From Casuarina equisetifolia (Eukaryota; Streptophyta; Magnoliopsida; Fagales; Casuarinaceae), in contig CM052358.1 of the NCBI GenBank assembly GCA_028551475.1, positions 12,507,938-12,571,937 on the forward strand: a DNA stretch of 64,000 bases, read 5' to 3'. The position numbers and the translations under genes were made by a program. Under the pieces are notes generated by a model that saw nothing but the letters and a program-made list of their open reading frames with translations, did not search any database and was not told the origin of the DNA. The stretch's first letter is position 1, and the number at the start of each line of letters is the position of its first letter. Positions 13,701 through 25,175 of the stretch are shown here, piece by piece.

Positions 13701-13790
13701 GTTGAGAAGAGCTTCTTCATTCCAGTCATGTGTCGAGAACATCCGCTGTCCAAAATCCACATGTTCTTGAGCTTTTTGTTCCTTATTTGT
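10763..13790 (-). pseudogene. SIRE-like copia pol relic
   Basis: Read on the minus strand in broken frames. Integrase pieces: ILHMDLFGLM at 13025-13216 and the C-terminal FGNKCFVLNHG at 12518-12748. Reverse transcriptase 11555-12097 holds EEGIDYDETFAP, SAFLNGIIKEEVYVEQPPGF, ALYGLKQAPRAWY and the catalytic YVDDIVFG box. 11261-11536 continues RT. RNase H 10763-11236 holds FSDFDYAGC, SSTEAEYI and TKHIEIRHHFIKD. The best preserved stretch is RT at 180 residues with no stop. No intact polyprotein remains. Confidence 0.9.
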
Positions 13791-13867
13791 GCACTCATAA
13801 CCTGCAGAAACAAATTTGATTGTTGAAGTGCTTGGTACCCTTTTTACATTGGGTCCATCGTGTTAGT

Positions 13868-15607
13868 TCAACTTAGAGTTCTGTCATTCTTAGGCAACCA
13901 AAGTTTCTTTACTTTGTAAGCCTTTCTAAGTCTTACGGGACATATATAAAAAATATGGCCAAAATAATTACAAAAAGAGCATTTATTTTCATGCAGCGGA
14001 ATCGAACATTCTTTTTCTTTAAAGAAATAAGTGAATGATTTTGATTTGTCATTCAATTTATATCCTAGTCCCGCCTTATCATTTATACCTCTTTGAGAAT
14101 TTAGAATTCTATCTAACATGTCACTACCCTTTGTAAATTTCTTTAGCAGTAGATTTGTTGCATCAAGTTTTGATTTCAAGTCACAATTTTCTTTTTCTAG
14201 TTCACAAACTCTATTTATAAGATTTTTAGCACATACCTGTGAGTTATTTTCTATATGTATTTCAATATCAGAGCATGCACTGACACCACATAAATTTTCT
14301 ATTCCTATTTGCATGTTTTTAGATTTTCTTTGTTTCTTATACATATCATTCATACAAGCATCATATTTCATATATGCATTAGCAAAAATAGCAATGTCGT
14401 CATTCACAGAAATCAAAGCATCTTTCTTTTTAGTTTCATCTCTACATGCAGCAAGTTCTATGCTTTGTTTATCAGTAAAATCAATTTTCTGTATAGAAGT
14501 CAACATTTTTTGTTTTTCAGATTTATTTTTTGCTTTTAACTTTCTGTATTTATCTTTTAATTTATTTGCATATTCAACTAAATTAGAAAATGAAATTTCT
14601 AACCCAGAGTTTATTTGAAGAAACAGTTCAGAATAATTTACCTCACTATTTTCTTCCTTAAAGTTGATGTTGCGGTTAGGCATAGATGTGCAACTTCTTC
14701 TTGAGTTTCTTCATCAGATGAGGAGTTCTCATCATCCCAGGCAGCAATCATCGCCTTCTTTTTGTTCTTGCTGTTTCTCTTCTTGATCATTGGACAATCA
14801 ATCTTGATGTGTCCTAGTTTCCTGCATTCATAACATACATTCTCCCTAGGTTCATTTACTTTTCTCTTATTTTGCCCTATGCTTTTGTCTAATTCTCTTC
14901 TTAGGAATTTTCTAAATCTTCTAGCTATAAGAACTACTTCATCATTTTTTGACTCTTCCTCTTCAACCTTTTCAACTTCTACTTTAAGTGCAAGTGATCT
15001 CCTATTTTCCTCTTCTTTCTCTTTTCTCATAAGTTGCATTTCATGAGTCTGAAGAGAACTTAGCAAATCATCTAAAATCAGCACATCTAGGTCATGAGCT
15101 TCTTCTATGGCCATCTTTTTAGGATCCCAACTCTTGGGTAGGGATACTAACATTTTTTTTACCGTTTCCTCATTTGTATAGGTTTTTCCTAGCAATTTAA
15201 GCTCAGAAATAATTTCAGTGAATCTACCAAACATATCACTAATAGTTTCAAAATCTTTCATAACAAATAATTCATAGTCATGTGTAAGCATATTAACTTT
15301 AGAAGACTTTACCTTTTTAGTTCCTTCATAGATGACTTTTAACTTATTACAAATTTCTTTACTGGTGGTGCAAGATGACACTTTGTTAAACTTATGTGCT
15401 CTAAGACCACTATGGATCATATTCGTGGACTTAGCATTTAACCCCATTACTTTAGCTTCATTTTTTGACCATTCATCAGTTTTGGGTAATGTAATACCCT
15501 TCCTGATTACTTGCCAAGCTTCTGGATCTTGGCCTATTATGAAGACTTACATTAATTATTTCCAGTGCCTAAAATTAATGCCATCAAATAAGGGAGGTTT
15601 ATTAAAC
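13868..15607 (-). pseudogene. SIRE-like copia gag relic
   Basis: The N-terminal part (14638-15447) is a 269-residue open frame of the UBN2-type gag fold, with the typical run SLPKSWDPKKMAIEEAHD, a two-helix LSSLQTHEMQL segment and one zinc knuckle (C-Y-E-C-x4-H-x4-C). The next frame (13868-14683) overlaps it by 46 bases. It encodes a lysine-rich, coiled-coil region (VCELEKENCDLKSKLD) and a second zinc knuckle (CSFCNYFGHIFYIC). A frame change between the two frames splits the gag. Confidence 0.85.
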
Positions 15608-15699
15608 CCCGAACAGCTAACCTTTTAACAGAAGCCATAATGTGGATATACTTTAGGATGTTAATCCTTTTAATTAGAGAACCTGGCTTTGATACCAAT

Positions 15700-17366
15700 T
15701 GTTGGGTTTTATAGCTTAACAAGAAGGGGAGGTTGAATTGTTATTCTACCGAATCAATGCTTTTGTATGATATAAAGAAAATTCAATCAATTAATTTAAC
15801 AATTTATATGATAATAAGAAATCAAACAAACAAAATTATTTAAGCAAGTGAAAAGCAAGAGAATCAACACCCAATTTACCACAGTGGTTTGGCACTTTAT
15901 CTTAGAGTCCTATGTCCACTCTTTTCTCCTTCAATCCAACCGATTGAAGTCACCTTTACTCAACCAAATTAGGAGAACACGTTCTCCCTAATCCAAATAA
16001 TTCATTCTCAAAGGAATTCTCAAGTTTGAATACAAATTATGATCAAAAGATCATATATAGTAGCAAATCCCCAAATAATATGTTAGTTTATGGGATATAG
16101 CTAATCAGAGGAGCTATTCAAGCATATATATATCAAGATACAGAGCTCCTAACATGAAATTTCCAATATGAAGAAATTAGGGTTTTAGATTTTCCTCAAA
16201 ATTTATGTGCAGTAAATGTTTATAAGTGAAATCAACACATAAATAATGTTATACAAGCTATGATTGAGTATATAATCGAAGATCAAAGTAGATAATCGAA
16301 TATCACTGAACCTTTGTAAGTCACCGAGAGATGAACAAACTCAAATCAAATAGTAGGTGAGCTTAAGAGACTTTCTTCACAAAGAGAACGCTTTAAATAG
16401 ATGTCAATCATTAAGAGAAAATCTTCATGCACACATCTCCTTTAAATAGGAAGCAAATCTAGGGCTTTTTAGGATCAAACCTGAACCATAGCCTTCTTCC
16501 CGTTAAGAATAGTAGGCTATCTATCAAATTAACCTCATATCAGCCTTCAGAATCGAAATCTGACCGTTCTGACAGCCCATCTTCTCTAGAATCCTCCTGT
16601 TGAGGTTTCAACATTTAAGAGAAGCAGAGACAGCATCGGGGATGAGTGAAGTGGCTAGTGGTTAGGGCAGACTCATCGAGAGATAGAAGCCTCTTATGTG
16701 CTTCTTTAAGTGAGACGACGTCGTGACAAGGGCATTTCTCTGATGGTTAAGACGACACTGTAGCAAGGAGACTTCACTGATGGTCAAGACGACACTGTAG
16801 CAAGGGGACTTCAGCAGGATTAGGCTGACGCGAGCTTGGGCCGCATCACATCATCTCAGTCCAGCAACAAAGGGTCCAGTCCAGTAATAAAAGATCCAGC
16901 AGATAAACACGGTCCAATGTCAACAAGGTCTAAAGTTTAATTATGCGAACACGGTCCAAAAATATGATCTTTTACAAAGTTTATATTTTGGTGTATTACA
17001 TATTGATTTTAAACTAATATCAAGATAGTGTTAATGTCCCTCATGTTCCTACAATTACATCAAACCAAGTATCATATTCCTAAAATAAAATATATATTCA
17101 AATATATTATATTTCTTAAGGAAATATTCAAAAAATTAATATACTCAAATATTCAAATATTTGAATATGTGTTACAAGAACTTTAAGAATATGTTCTATG
17201 AAGAAATGTAGGAACTTGGTTACTTTATAATATCATTAATTGATATTATAATTTGTACACCTTTTACTTCCTAGAATTTTTCTTTTTGCACATAAGAAAA
17301 ACATATTTTAAGAATTGATATTTATCAAAAATATTTTTAGTCACAGCAAAACCCTATTTTCCAACA
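15700..17366 (-). repeat. 5' LTR of the nested copia element
   Basis: Matches 8656-10292; about 30 bp longer because of small indels, the largest near 16978-17010. Right boundary CCAACA at 17361-17366. Confidence 0.9.
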
Positions 17367-17507
17367 ACAACAACCTCCCAACAAGTTGTCTCGGGACTGA
17401 CCAAATTGTCCCATTATAGCTTTCAGGTAGTATATTGAAAGCGTAGAAGGTTAACCTAGATCTCTGCTGAGACCTAGGTGCTACACGAATCTACTAAGAC
17501 CATGACA
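17367..17507 (+). repeat. 5' LTR of gypsy element, right part
   Basis: Includes the right target duplication of the nested copia (17367-17371), then resumes the gypsy LTR sequence that matches 22532-22666. It ends CATGACA and is followed by TT and the primer site TGGTATCAAGG. Confidence 0.88.
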
Positions 17508-17549
17508 TTTGGTATCAAGGAGCTAGGTTAACCCGAGATAGAATGGAGG

Positions 17550-18556
17550 ATGGCATCCGAGGGCGTGACAAACGTACAACCTCCAAAGAAAAAGGTGAAA
17601 CGTAAAACTTCCCCGATAAACACGGGGATCTCTCTTGAAGGCATAATTAATGCATTAGAAAAAGATGCTGAAGTATCTAAAGCCAAGATTAAAACACTAG
17701 AAAGCCAAGTCGTAGTGTTGACATCCGTTGTCAACAAACTTGGCTTGGCTGAAAACTTCATTTCTTAAATTGAAGAACAGATGTTCAAACTTTGGGACAC
17801 AGTGGCATAACTACGAGTCAGATCTAACCCTATCACCAGGTCACACCTTGACATTCCTAAACCTAAGTACTATAATGGCAAGCAGGATGCCACCGAAGTG
17901 AAAGATTTTATTTGGCACTTGAACAATATTTCAGGATGGCCCATGTCTTGGACAACCAGTTCAAGGTGCAGACTACGACTTGTTATCTTATGAGCTATGC
18001 GAATGTGTGGTGGAGGAGGAAGTGCCAAGATATAAAGTTGGTGAAGAAGAGATTATCACTTTTGAGGCCTTTATGATGGCCTTGAAGAAACAATTTCTAC
18101 CTATGAATGTACACCGGAGGGCTTATAACACCCTTCATTTCTTAAAACATACATCTACTCTAAAAGTGTGTGTATAAGCATTCACAGAGGTGTCTTTGTA
18201 CCTTAGGAACATACCAGAGGAAGCTCTCCTATACTTCTTCACCATTGGGCTCTAAAAATGGGCTATGGATGAAGTGGAGAAAAGGGATGTGCACTTATTA
18301 AGCTAAACCATCTCGATTGTAGAATCCCTATCAGATTGTAGGGCTATTGAACTTGCTAATACAAGGCCACTGGCTTGGGGAGAGAACTTGGGAAATGGTG
18401 GTAATAGAACCCCATCGAATCAAAATGATGGAAACAGACCTCCGTCGAATCACAATGGTGGGAATGAGAATAGACCAACATTCGGTTGCAATGGTGGGGT
18501 GAATAGGACTTGCTTCATTTGCAATGGACCTCATATTATGCGCCAACGCGATTGAA
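17550..18556 (+). pseudogene. gypsy gag relic
   Basis: The first block (17550-17768) starts MASEGVTNVQ and carries a heptad-like coiled coil (AEVSKAKIKTLESQVVVLTS). A second block at about 17980-18177 matches the retrotransposon gag capsid fold (FEAFMMALKKQFLP). Near 18505-18556 a zinc knuckle is present as C-F-I-C-x3-H, but the last cysteine position reads arginine, so the knuckle is damaged. Stops separate the blocks. Confidence 0.8.
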
Positions 18557-18639
18557 CAAGAAGCGACCCCAGTTGAACCTCTAGCCGAAGAGGAGCAATC
18601 AATGGCTCTTAAGGTGTTTCACTCGATGAAAGGGGAGGC

Positions 18640-21600
18640 ATTAATGTCCACTACTTGGTTGCTAATGTACATAGAGTGCTGCGGTCAACGACAAACTCAC
18701 TAAAGCTATGGTGGACTTGGCTGCGACTAACAATTTCATCACACCAACAGATGCTAAGAGATTAGGGCTAATGGTGAGAAAGGATGCTGGGTCATTGAAA
18801 ATGGTGAATAGTATGCCTTGGCCTGTAGTTGGAGTAGCTCAAGGAGTAGAGCTGCATGTTAGTAAGTGGTGAGGGAAGGTGGACTTGACAATGGTGGCCA
18901 TAGACAATTACAAGCTAGTTCTCGAACTAGATTTTCTTCATGTAGCCAATGCCTTCCCCATCCCCGTACACAATTGCCTGTGTATTCTTGTATGCAATAT
19001 GTCGTCCCTTATTCCAACCTAAGGCGTGGGTTTAACGTAGAAAAGCCTTTCTACCATGCAATTTAAGAAAGGTGTACAAAAGGGTAGACATACCTACTTA
19101 GTTGTACTCAAGGAAATGGAGAGTGAGATGTAGAACAATCTCCTAGGAATAATAGCCAACCTCATGGTGGAGAATGGGGATGTGATGCCCCCAGAATTAC
19201 CAAAGCAGTTACCTCCCAAGCGAGAGGTAGACTACGCGATAAAATTGGAACCAAGGGCTAAGCTACCAACTAAGGCCCCCTACTAGATGGCATCATTTAA
19301 GCTGGAAGAGCTTAGGAAATAGCTGAAGTCCTTGCTAGATGTAGAATACATCCGACCAGCAAAAGCACCATATGGCGCATCGATCCTATTCCGGTCTAAG
19401 AAGGACAGGTCTTTGCGATTTTATATAGATTACCAAGCACTGAACAAGGTCACCGTAAAAAACAAGTATTCTATCCCCTTGATTAGAGACTTGTTTGATC
19501 GGTTAGGACATGCTCGTTACTTCACGAAGGTAGACTTGTAGTTCGGCTATCACCAAGTTCGAATTGCAGCAGAAAATGAGCCAAAAACTGCCTGCATGAC
19601 ACAGTAGGACTCTTTTGAATGGATAGTCATGTTGTTTAGGCTAACTAATGCCCTAACAACATTCTACACCTTGATGAGTAACCTACTTCATCCTTACTTG
19701 GATAAGTTTACAGCTATCTATTTGGACGACATTGTCGTCTACAACATTTTCCTTGAAGAACACGTAGAACACTTGAAAGTCTTGTTTAGGGTGTTATGTG
19801 AGAACAAGCTATACTTGAAGAAAGAGAAGTGTTCGTTTGCCCAAGAAGAAGTTCATTTTCTGGGCCATGTGATCAGTCAAGGCATTCTTTGGATGGACTG
19901 TGCTAAGGTAAAGGCCATCCAAGACTGGGAAGCTTTTTCTAAAGTTGCTGAGTTGAGATCTTTCTTAGGCTTGATCAATTATTACCAACGCTTTATTGCA
20001 GGGTTCTCTATGAGGGTGACCCTTTTAACAGATTTACTAAAGAAATCTAATCCATGGGATTAGACAGAGGTGTGCCAGCGGGCCTTCGAAGATCTAAAAG
20101 CCGCGGTGACTAAGGAACCGATGGTGGCTCTGCCACACTTCTCAAAACCGTTTGAAGTACACTTTGATGCTTTTGATTATGCCATTGGAGGAATACTCAT
20201 GCAAGGATGGTATCCCATTTCTTTCAAGAGTCAGAAGATGAATGTGGTGGAACGTAAGTACACAATTCAGGAGAAGGAGATGATGGTAATAGTTCATTGC
20301 CTCAGGACATAGCACCATTATCTACTAGGTTCCCAGTTCGTGTTCCAGACGAATAATGTGTCCATAAGCTTCTTTTAGACTTAGAAGAAGTTGTCACTTA
20401 AACAAGCTACATGGCAAGACTTTCTAGCTAAGTTTGATTATACAATGACTTACAAACTGGGGAGGAGCAATGTGGTGGCTAATGCTTTTAGCCGGAAGAT
20501 GGAATTAGCTGTTTTGAGTATAGTGGATGGAGATGAGCTACCACTTATGAAGGAAGGAATGGCCCATAACCCAATGGCCAAGCAGTTAGTATAACTAGTT
20601 GAAGAAGGAAAGACCAAGCAGTTATGGTTGGAAGACGGACTGCTCTACACCAAGGGTAAGCGCTTGTATGTGCCTAAGTGGTAGAATCTTCGTCGTAGAC
20701 TTATGGGCGAACACCATGATACTATGTGGGTGGGGCATCCAGGGTAATGGAGGATGAAGGCTCTTCTAGAAGCCTTGTATTATTGGCCAAACATGTAGGA
20801 TCAGGTCGAGCTGTTTGTGAAGACTTGCCTTGTTTGCTAGCAGGATAAGCCAGAAAGGAAGGCTCTCACGAGATTGTTGGAGCCTCTACCAATATTAACC
20901 CGACCATGGGAAAGCATTTCCATGGACTTCATCACTTGCTTGCCTAAGTCAAATGAGTACTGCTTGATCTTAGTGGTGGTGAACCAATTATCAAAGTATG
21001 AGACTTTTATATCGGCCCCTATGGAGTGTTTTGCAGAAGTCATAGCTCGCCTATTCTTCAAGCATGTTGTGAAGTATTGGGGGCTGCCGCAGAACATCGT
21101 GAGCGATCGCGATCCATGGTTCACTAGCCAGTTTTGGAAGGAGTTATTTGGAATCCTAGGCTCAAAATTTTGGTTCTTTACTGCCTTTCACCCTTAAATC
21201 GACAGGCATATAAGGAGGGTAAACAAACTAGTGAAGTTATATTTGCGACACTATTGGCGAGAATCAAAAGAATTGGGTGAAGTTGCTAGATGTGGCTCAA
21301 TTCTCCTACAATCTTTAGACAAGTGAATCGACCAATAAGAGCCCTTTCGAGTTGGTGACGGGACAACAGCCATTGACCCCACCAACCATAGCAAGGGCGT
21401 CCAAGCAGTGTTACAGTGCCCATGAAATTACAAGATCGTGGAAGGAACTCAGATTTGGCCAAGTCTTACTTGAACAATGCTGCCAAGAGAATGAAGAAGT
21501 AGGTCGACGCAAAGTAGAGGCTAGCTATCTACAACATTGGGGACCAAGTTTTGGTGAAGGTCCTCCCCTATCAGTACAAGGCGTACCGACCCCTCCACAA

Positions 21601-21960
21601 GGGCTTGGTTCAAAAATATGTTGGGCCGTTTGAGATCATGGTGAAGGTTGGCAATGTCGCCTATCGGCTACTTCTCCTAGCCAGCCTCAAACTTTATCTA
21701 GCCTTTCATGTAAGCATGTCGAAGCCCTTCCATGCCAATAAGGTATAAGCAAAGAGGAACTAATCAAAGCGAGCTCCCCTTACTATGTTGGCGTCTTTCA
21801 AAGGAGAAGTGGAAGAAATCTTAGGAGACCACATCATTTGCAAACCACGAGTCCTTCCGCGGTAGCAATTTCATGTCAAGTGGAAAGGTTACCACGTACA
21901 GTGGCATCGTGGCAATACGAAGAGGATTTGTGGCAATTTAGAAACATCATCGACGAGTAC
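18640..21960 (+). pseudogene. gypsy pol relic (protease, RT, RNase H, integrase, chromodomain-like tail)
   Basis: Protease near 18710: the active-site DTGAT is degraded to DLAATNNFI. RT at 19332-19541 (PAKAPYGASILF, DYQALNKVTVKNKYSIPLI) continues after a stop at 19539 with the catalytic YLDDIVVY at about 19720. RNase H at 20070-20594 (VHFDAFDYAIGGILMQ; the DASD motif is altered). The zinc region and integrase core begin near 20700 and continue to 21197 (SMDFITCLPKS). A short tail at about 21850-21900 reads HVKWKGY, the core of the chromodomain-like C-terminus that defines chromoviruses. At least a dozen stops or frame changes are present. Confidence 0.88.
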
Positions 21961-22135
21961 CTAGGAACGGCAAGAGCGTCGCCGACTTGAAGATCTTGCT
22001 GTGAAGTCGAAGGCTAGTTGGACTAGTATGAGTCGGGAGTTTGTAAGGGTCATGTGAGCCAAGGACAACGCTCAATGATCCTAGCCCCTATGTCCTCACA
22101 GTGACAAGGGCGTCATTGGCTTTGGTAGGGGAGAT

Positions 22136-22666
22136 TGTCTTGGACTGGCAATATGAGTCGAGGTACCTGGACCACCAAGGACGTGGCTCGTCTATTCACT
22201 AGACTAGGTGGCCAAGGATGTGGCCTACCCGCGGTACAGATTGGGCGGCTAGGCATCTAACCAACCATTTTGTTTCCTTGTATTGGGCCGCCCACTTGAG
22301 TGGTGCCCTATTTTGTATTTTGTACTTGTAAAGATTGTAATTCTATTTTAACTTGTATTTCTGCTACAATGTAATCTAAAGCGACCTATGTATAGAATGT
22401 AATCCCATTGGGCATAGGGAGTCTTTGTCTAGTTGCTTGCAGCTTGTTTGTTTAGTTGCTTATAACTTAGATGATTCTCTAGTTTAATAAAGATGTATAT
22501 TCAAACTTGTGTTTGTGTATGCACTGCAACAACCTCCTAACGAATTGTCTTGGGACTGGCCAAATTGTCCCATTATGGCTTTCAAGTAGTATACTAAGAG
22601 CGTAGAAGGCTGACCCAAATCTCTGCTGAGACCTAGGTGCCACACAGATCTACTAAGACCGTGACA
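22136..22666 (+). repeat. 3' LTR of gypsy element
   Basis: A 531-bp LTR from TGTCTTGGAC to GTGACA. It is the uninterrupted counterpart of 8364-8655 plus 17372-17507. It carries AATAAAG near 22490, a possible polyadenylation signal. Confidence 0.9.
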
Positions 22667-22786
22667 TGGAGGCTAGCCATGACTGCATGATACTGTCTTT
22701 AGCTTGTAAATTCTTCCTTTGTCTTCATTAGTTTAGATATCTTAGCATGTGATGTTTTCCCATGACTTTGTTCTAGGTTTAGTCCT

Positions 22787-22969
22787 TTGTGTGATTGCTT
22801 CTCTGTTCTTTCTACATCATATGACTCCATTTTCTCTTTGGAAAGGGGAAACTTTTTGAGTACTTTGTTTTGAAGTACATGCATCTACCGTCTAATCGTA
22901 TAATGGTTTTGCAAGATTGTTCTTGAATTTTCCTTTGTCATTGGTTGAAGGGTCGTTCATATTCAAGAG
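22787..22969. repeat. Patatin-unit downstream block, copy 1
   Basis: Related to 28957-29089 (shared GTGATTG, CTACATCATA and TTTTG-AGGATTGTTCT phrases), with an extra stretch of about 50 bp here. It lies on the downstream side of patatin copy 1, as its partner does for copy 2, so it is part of the duplicated unit. Confidence 0.65.
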
Positions 22970-23707
22970 ATGTCCTATATGTTGGTTTTGCGTGCAAGTT
23001 GTGTGCACAGTTTGGAAGCTAGTAGTTACATAAATGGCAATGTGCTATATATGACTATTGTTCTCAAATTTCGCTTTTATCTTTTGCTCTAAAGGAGACA
23101 CAGTATTCAGCTCTATGTAGGTACCAAGAAACTTAATGGGTGAATTCTGAAACCCTAATTAGACAAAGCGTTTTGTGGTTCCTTGGTCTTAAAAACCTAA
23201 GATCTTGGTGCTTGACAATGCCAAGAGTTAATGATTTATGGCCGTGGCTGGCAAGGTTAGTGCAGCAAAACATCATGTTCTGTGTTAACTTCAAGAGAAC
23301 ATGATGCTTCAGTATCCCTGTGAAGGTTTAGTGCAGTGCAAGAAAGTTATTTAAGATATGTTTGAACGAAATTTGCAGTAGTACACTAAGTCATGTAGAA
23401 GTGCGTCTCATCTTCCTGCGTTGTGATTATAAAGCATTGGCAAATAGGAAGCTCCCAAATTCAATTTCGAAGGCTGACACCACGTTGCTCATTTTTATTT
23501 TTATTTCTAACCATCGTCACTGAGGGTAGGATAGGATAAAAATGATGAGAAAGCTCCAAAACTATAGCAGATAACTTCCCACATTATAATTATTCCTCGG
23601 GGACTTTAATTGGTCTTCATGGAGGTTCCATTTGGATAAAGCAGTTTGGTGAAGTAGGCAAGAGTATCCCTCTGGCTCACTTGTTTCAACTTTTACCAGT
23701 CCTAGGA

Positions 23708-24178
23708 GTACCCACCTGCTGCGATAGTTCACATCATTCCTAACTTGGGTTGAAAAATAAGTGGTCGTTTGGCATCTAATTATTACTGTCCTTGAAATTC
23801 AGGCTTTGATTGGTGTTTTAGTCAAGTTACGTGGAACACGTGATCGTGCATAGGGCTTTGATTAGGTCTTTTTCTATGAGTTCTTTTTCATAGGCGGTAG
23901 CTCCCAGGAAAGGTCCCGGGACTCTCGACGGTGAGGCACCCTGAGGTTTAAAGAAGTCTCCATGTTCCGTCATCTTTTCCCTGGAAAGAGAATAAAGACT
24001 TGGAGGAGAAGTTTTATTCGTTTTATTCAAGTGGGCAAAGTTTGAAGCTTTATTCCTTATATCTAAATCTAATTCGTGAATAGTCCAAGAATCTTCTTTT
24101 TCTAACTTTACAAGTTAAGTTTAAGGGTTAGAGTTTCTCGGAATTTGCTTCGAGTTTAGGAATAAAAAAAAGATACGC
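23708..24178. repeat. Tandem duplication, unit 1 (471 bp)
   Basis: From GTACCCACCTG to AAGATACGC. Nearly identical to the next 472 bases; I count only about half a dozen differences. Confidence 0.93.
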
Positions 24179-24650
24179 GTACCCACCTGCCGCGATAGTT
24201 CATATCAGTCCTAACTTGGGTTGAAAAATAAGTGGTCGTTTGGCATCTAATTATTACTGTCCTTGAAATTCAGGCTTTGATTGGTGTTTTAGTCAAGTTA
24301 CGTGGAACACGTGATCGTGCATAGGGCTTTGATTGGGTCTTTTTCTATGAGTTCTTTTTCATAGGCGGTAGTTTCCAGGAAAGGTCCCGGGACTCTCGAC
24401 GGTGAGGCACCCTTGAGGTTTAAAGAAGTCTCCATGTTCCGTCATCTTTTCCCTGGAAAGAGAATAAAGACTTGGAGGAGAAGTTTTATTCGTTTTATTC
24501 AAGTGGGCAAAGTTTGAAGCTTTATTCCTTATATCTAAATCTAATTCGTGAATAGTCCAAGAATCTTCTTTTTCTAACTTTACAAGTTAAGTTTAAGGGT
24601 TAGAGTTTCTCGGAATTTGCTTCGAGTTTAGGAATAAAAAAAAGATACGC
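24179..24650. repeat. Tandem duplication, unit 2 (472 bp)
   Basis: Directly abuts unit 1. Differences include TGCTGCG versus TGCCGCG at the start and one extra base in a CCCTTGAGG stretch. Confidence 0.93.
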
Positions 24651-25175
24651 TTGAAAAGACTTAGGGCTTTGTTTTTTTTATAATACATTCATTCAACTCA
24701 CACACTCTACACTCGTGCTGAAGGTTATTATGTTGCCTGTTAAGGTGATGGCAAACCCTGCAGAAAGTTTCTCCACTCGAATTAAGATTATAAAACAAGT
24801 GGGCAAAGTTTGAATTATCTTTAAAAACTTGTGGTATTAAGATTATAAGTTTGAAAGGTCATAGCTTCGCACTTTTATCTGTTTGATATAATTTTTCTCC
24901 ATTGATTAGAGTTTCGGAGATCTACACGTGTTATAGTAGAAAACAATGTGAATGCGAGACCCACAACACAATTAAACCAAAATAAAAGATTCTTAAATTG
25001 CCCTCGATGTCAAATTTTAATTTGCCATGAAAATCTTTTGATGGGAGTATGCTTTGCGAAGAATCATGTGATGGGGCTCAAAGAGGATATGATGCTCTTC
25101 TACAGATTCCCCACACTTTTTGTTGGAATACAAGAACATATTATGATAACATGAAATCAACTCAAAACAATACAA

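Larger units (their letters stand above)
8656..17366 (-). mobile_element. Ty1/copia element with long LTRs (SIRE-like), nested in a gypsy LTR
   Basis: An 8.7-kb element on the minus strand. LTRs are 8656-10292 (1637 bp) and 15700-17366 (1667 bp). The minus-strand primer site TGGTATCAAAGC sits beside the right LTR (about 15686-15698) and the purine tract AAAAAGGGGGAGAT beside the left LTR (about 10293-10306). The flanks GCAAC (8651-8655) and ACAAC (17367-17371) are a target duplication with one mismatch. Without it the host gypsy LTR reads continuously, as its intact 3' copy shows at 22527-22535. Long LTRs, a gag with a coiled-coil extension and the RT/RNase H signatures suggest the SIRE (Maximus) lineage. 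I see no envelope-like frame between pol and the 3' LTR. Inactive. Confidence 0.92.
8364..22666 (+). mobile_element. Ty3/gypsy chromovirus-type element with a nested copia insertion
   Basis: The element runs on the plus strand. Its 3' LTR is 22136-22666. Its 5' LTR starts at 8364 (TGTCCCAG, matching TGTCTTGG at 22136), is interrupted at 8655 by another retrotransposon, and resumes at 17372 to end at 17507. The primer site TGGTATCAAGG follows at 17510. A purine tract (TTTGGTAGGGGAGA) lies just before 22136. Without the insertion the element would be about 5.6 kb. Gag, protease, RT, RNase H and integrase relics are in gypsy order. I found no clear target duplication outside the LTRs (CTAGA on the left, TGGAG on the right). 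Many stops make it inactive. Confidence 0.9.
22667..25175. other. Spacer downstream of patatin copy 1
   Basis: No recognisable gene. It contains a block (22787-22969) related to 28957-29089, downstream of patatin copy 2, and a 471-bp tandem duplication (23708-24650). A minus-strand open frame at 23827-24030 lies inside the duplication and resembles no family I know. Confidence 0.5.

Noticed and set aside
14118-14618. Long plus-strand open frame opposite the copia gag
   Set aside because: It is the antisense shadow of the AT-rich coiled-coil gag frame on the minus strand, has no domain, and is rich in Phe/Ser as expected for antisense of Lys-rich coding DNA.
23827-24030. Open frame inside the 471-bp tandem duplication as a gene
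   Set aside because: No family, and unit 2 carries an extra base that breaks the same frame.
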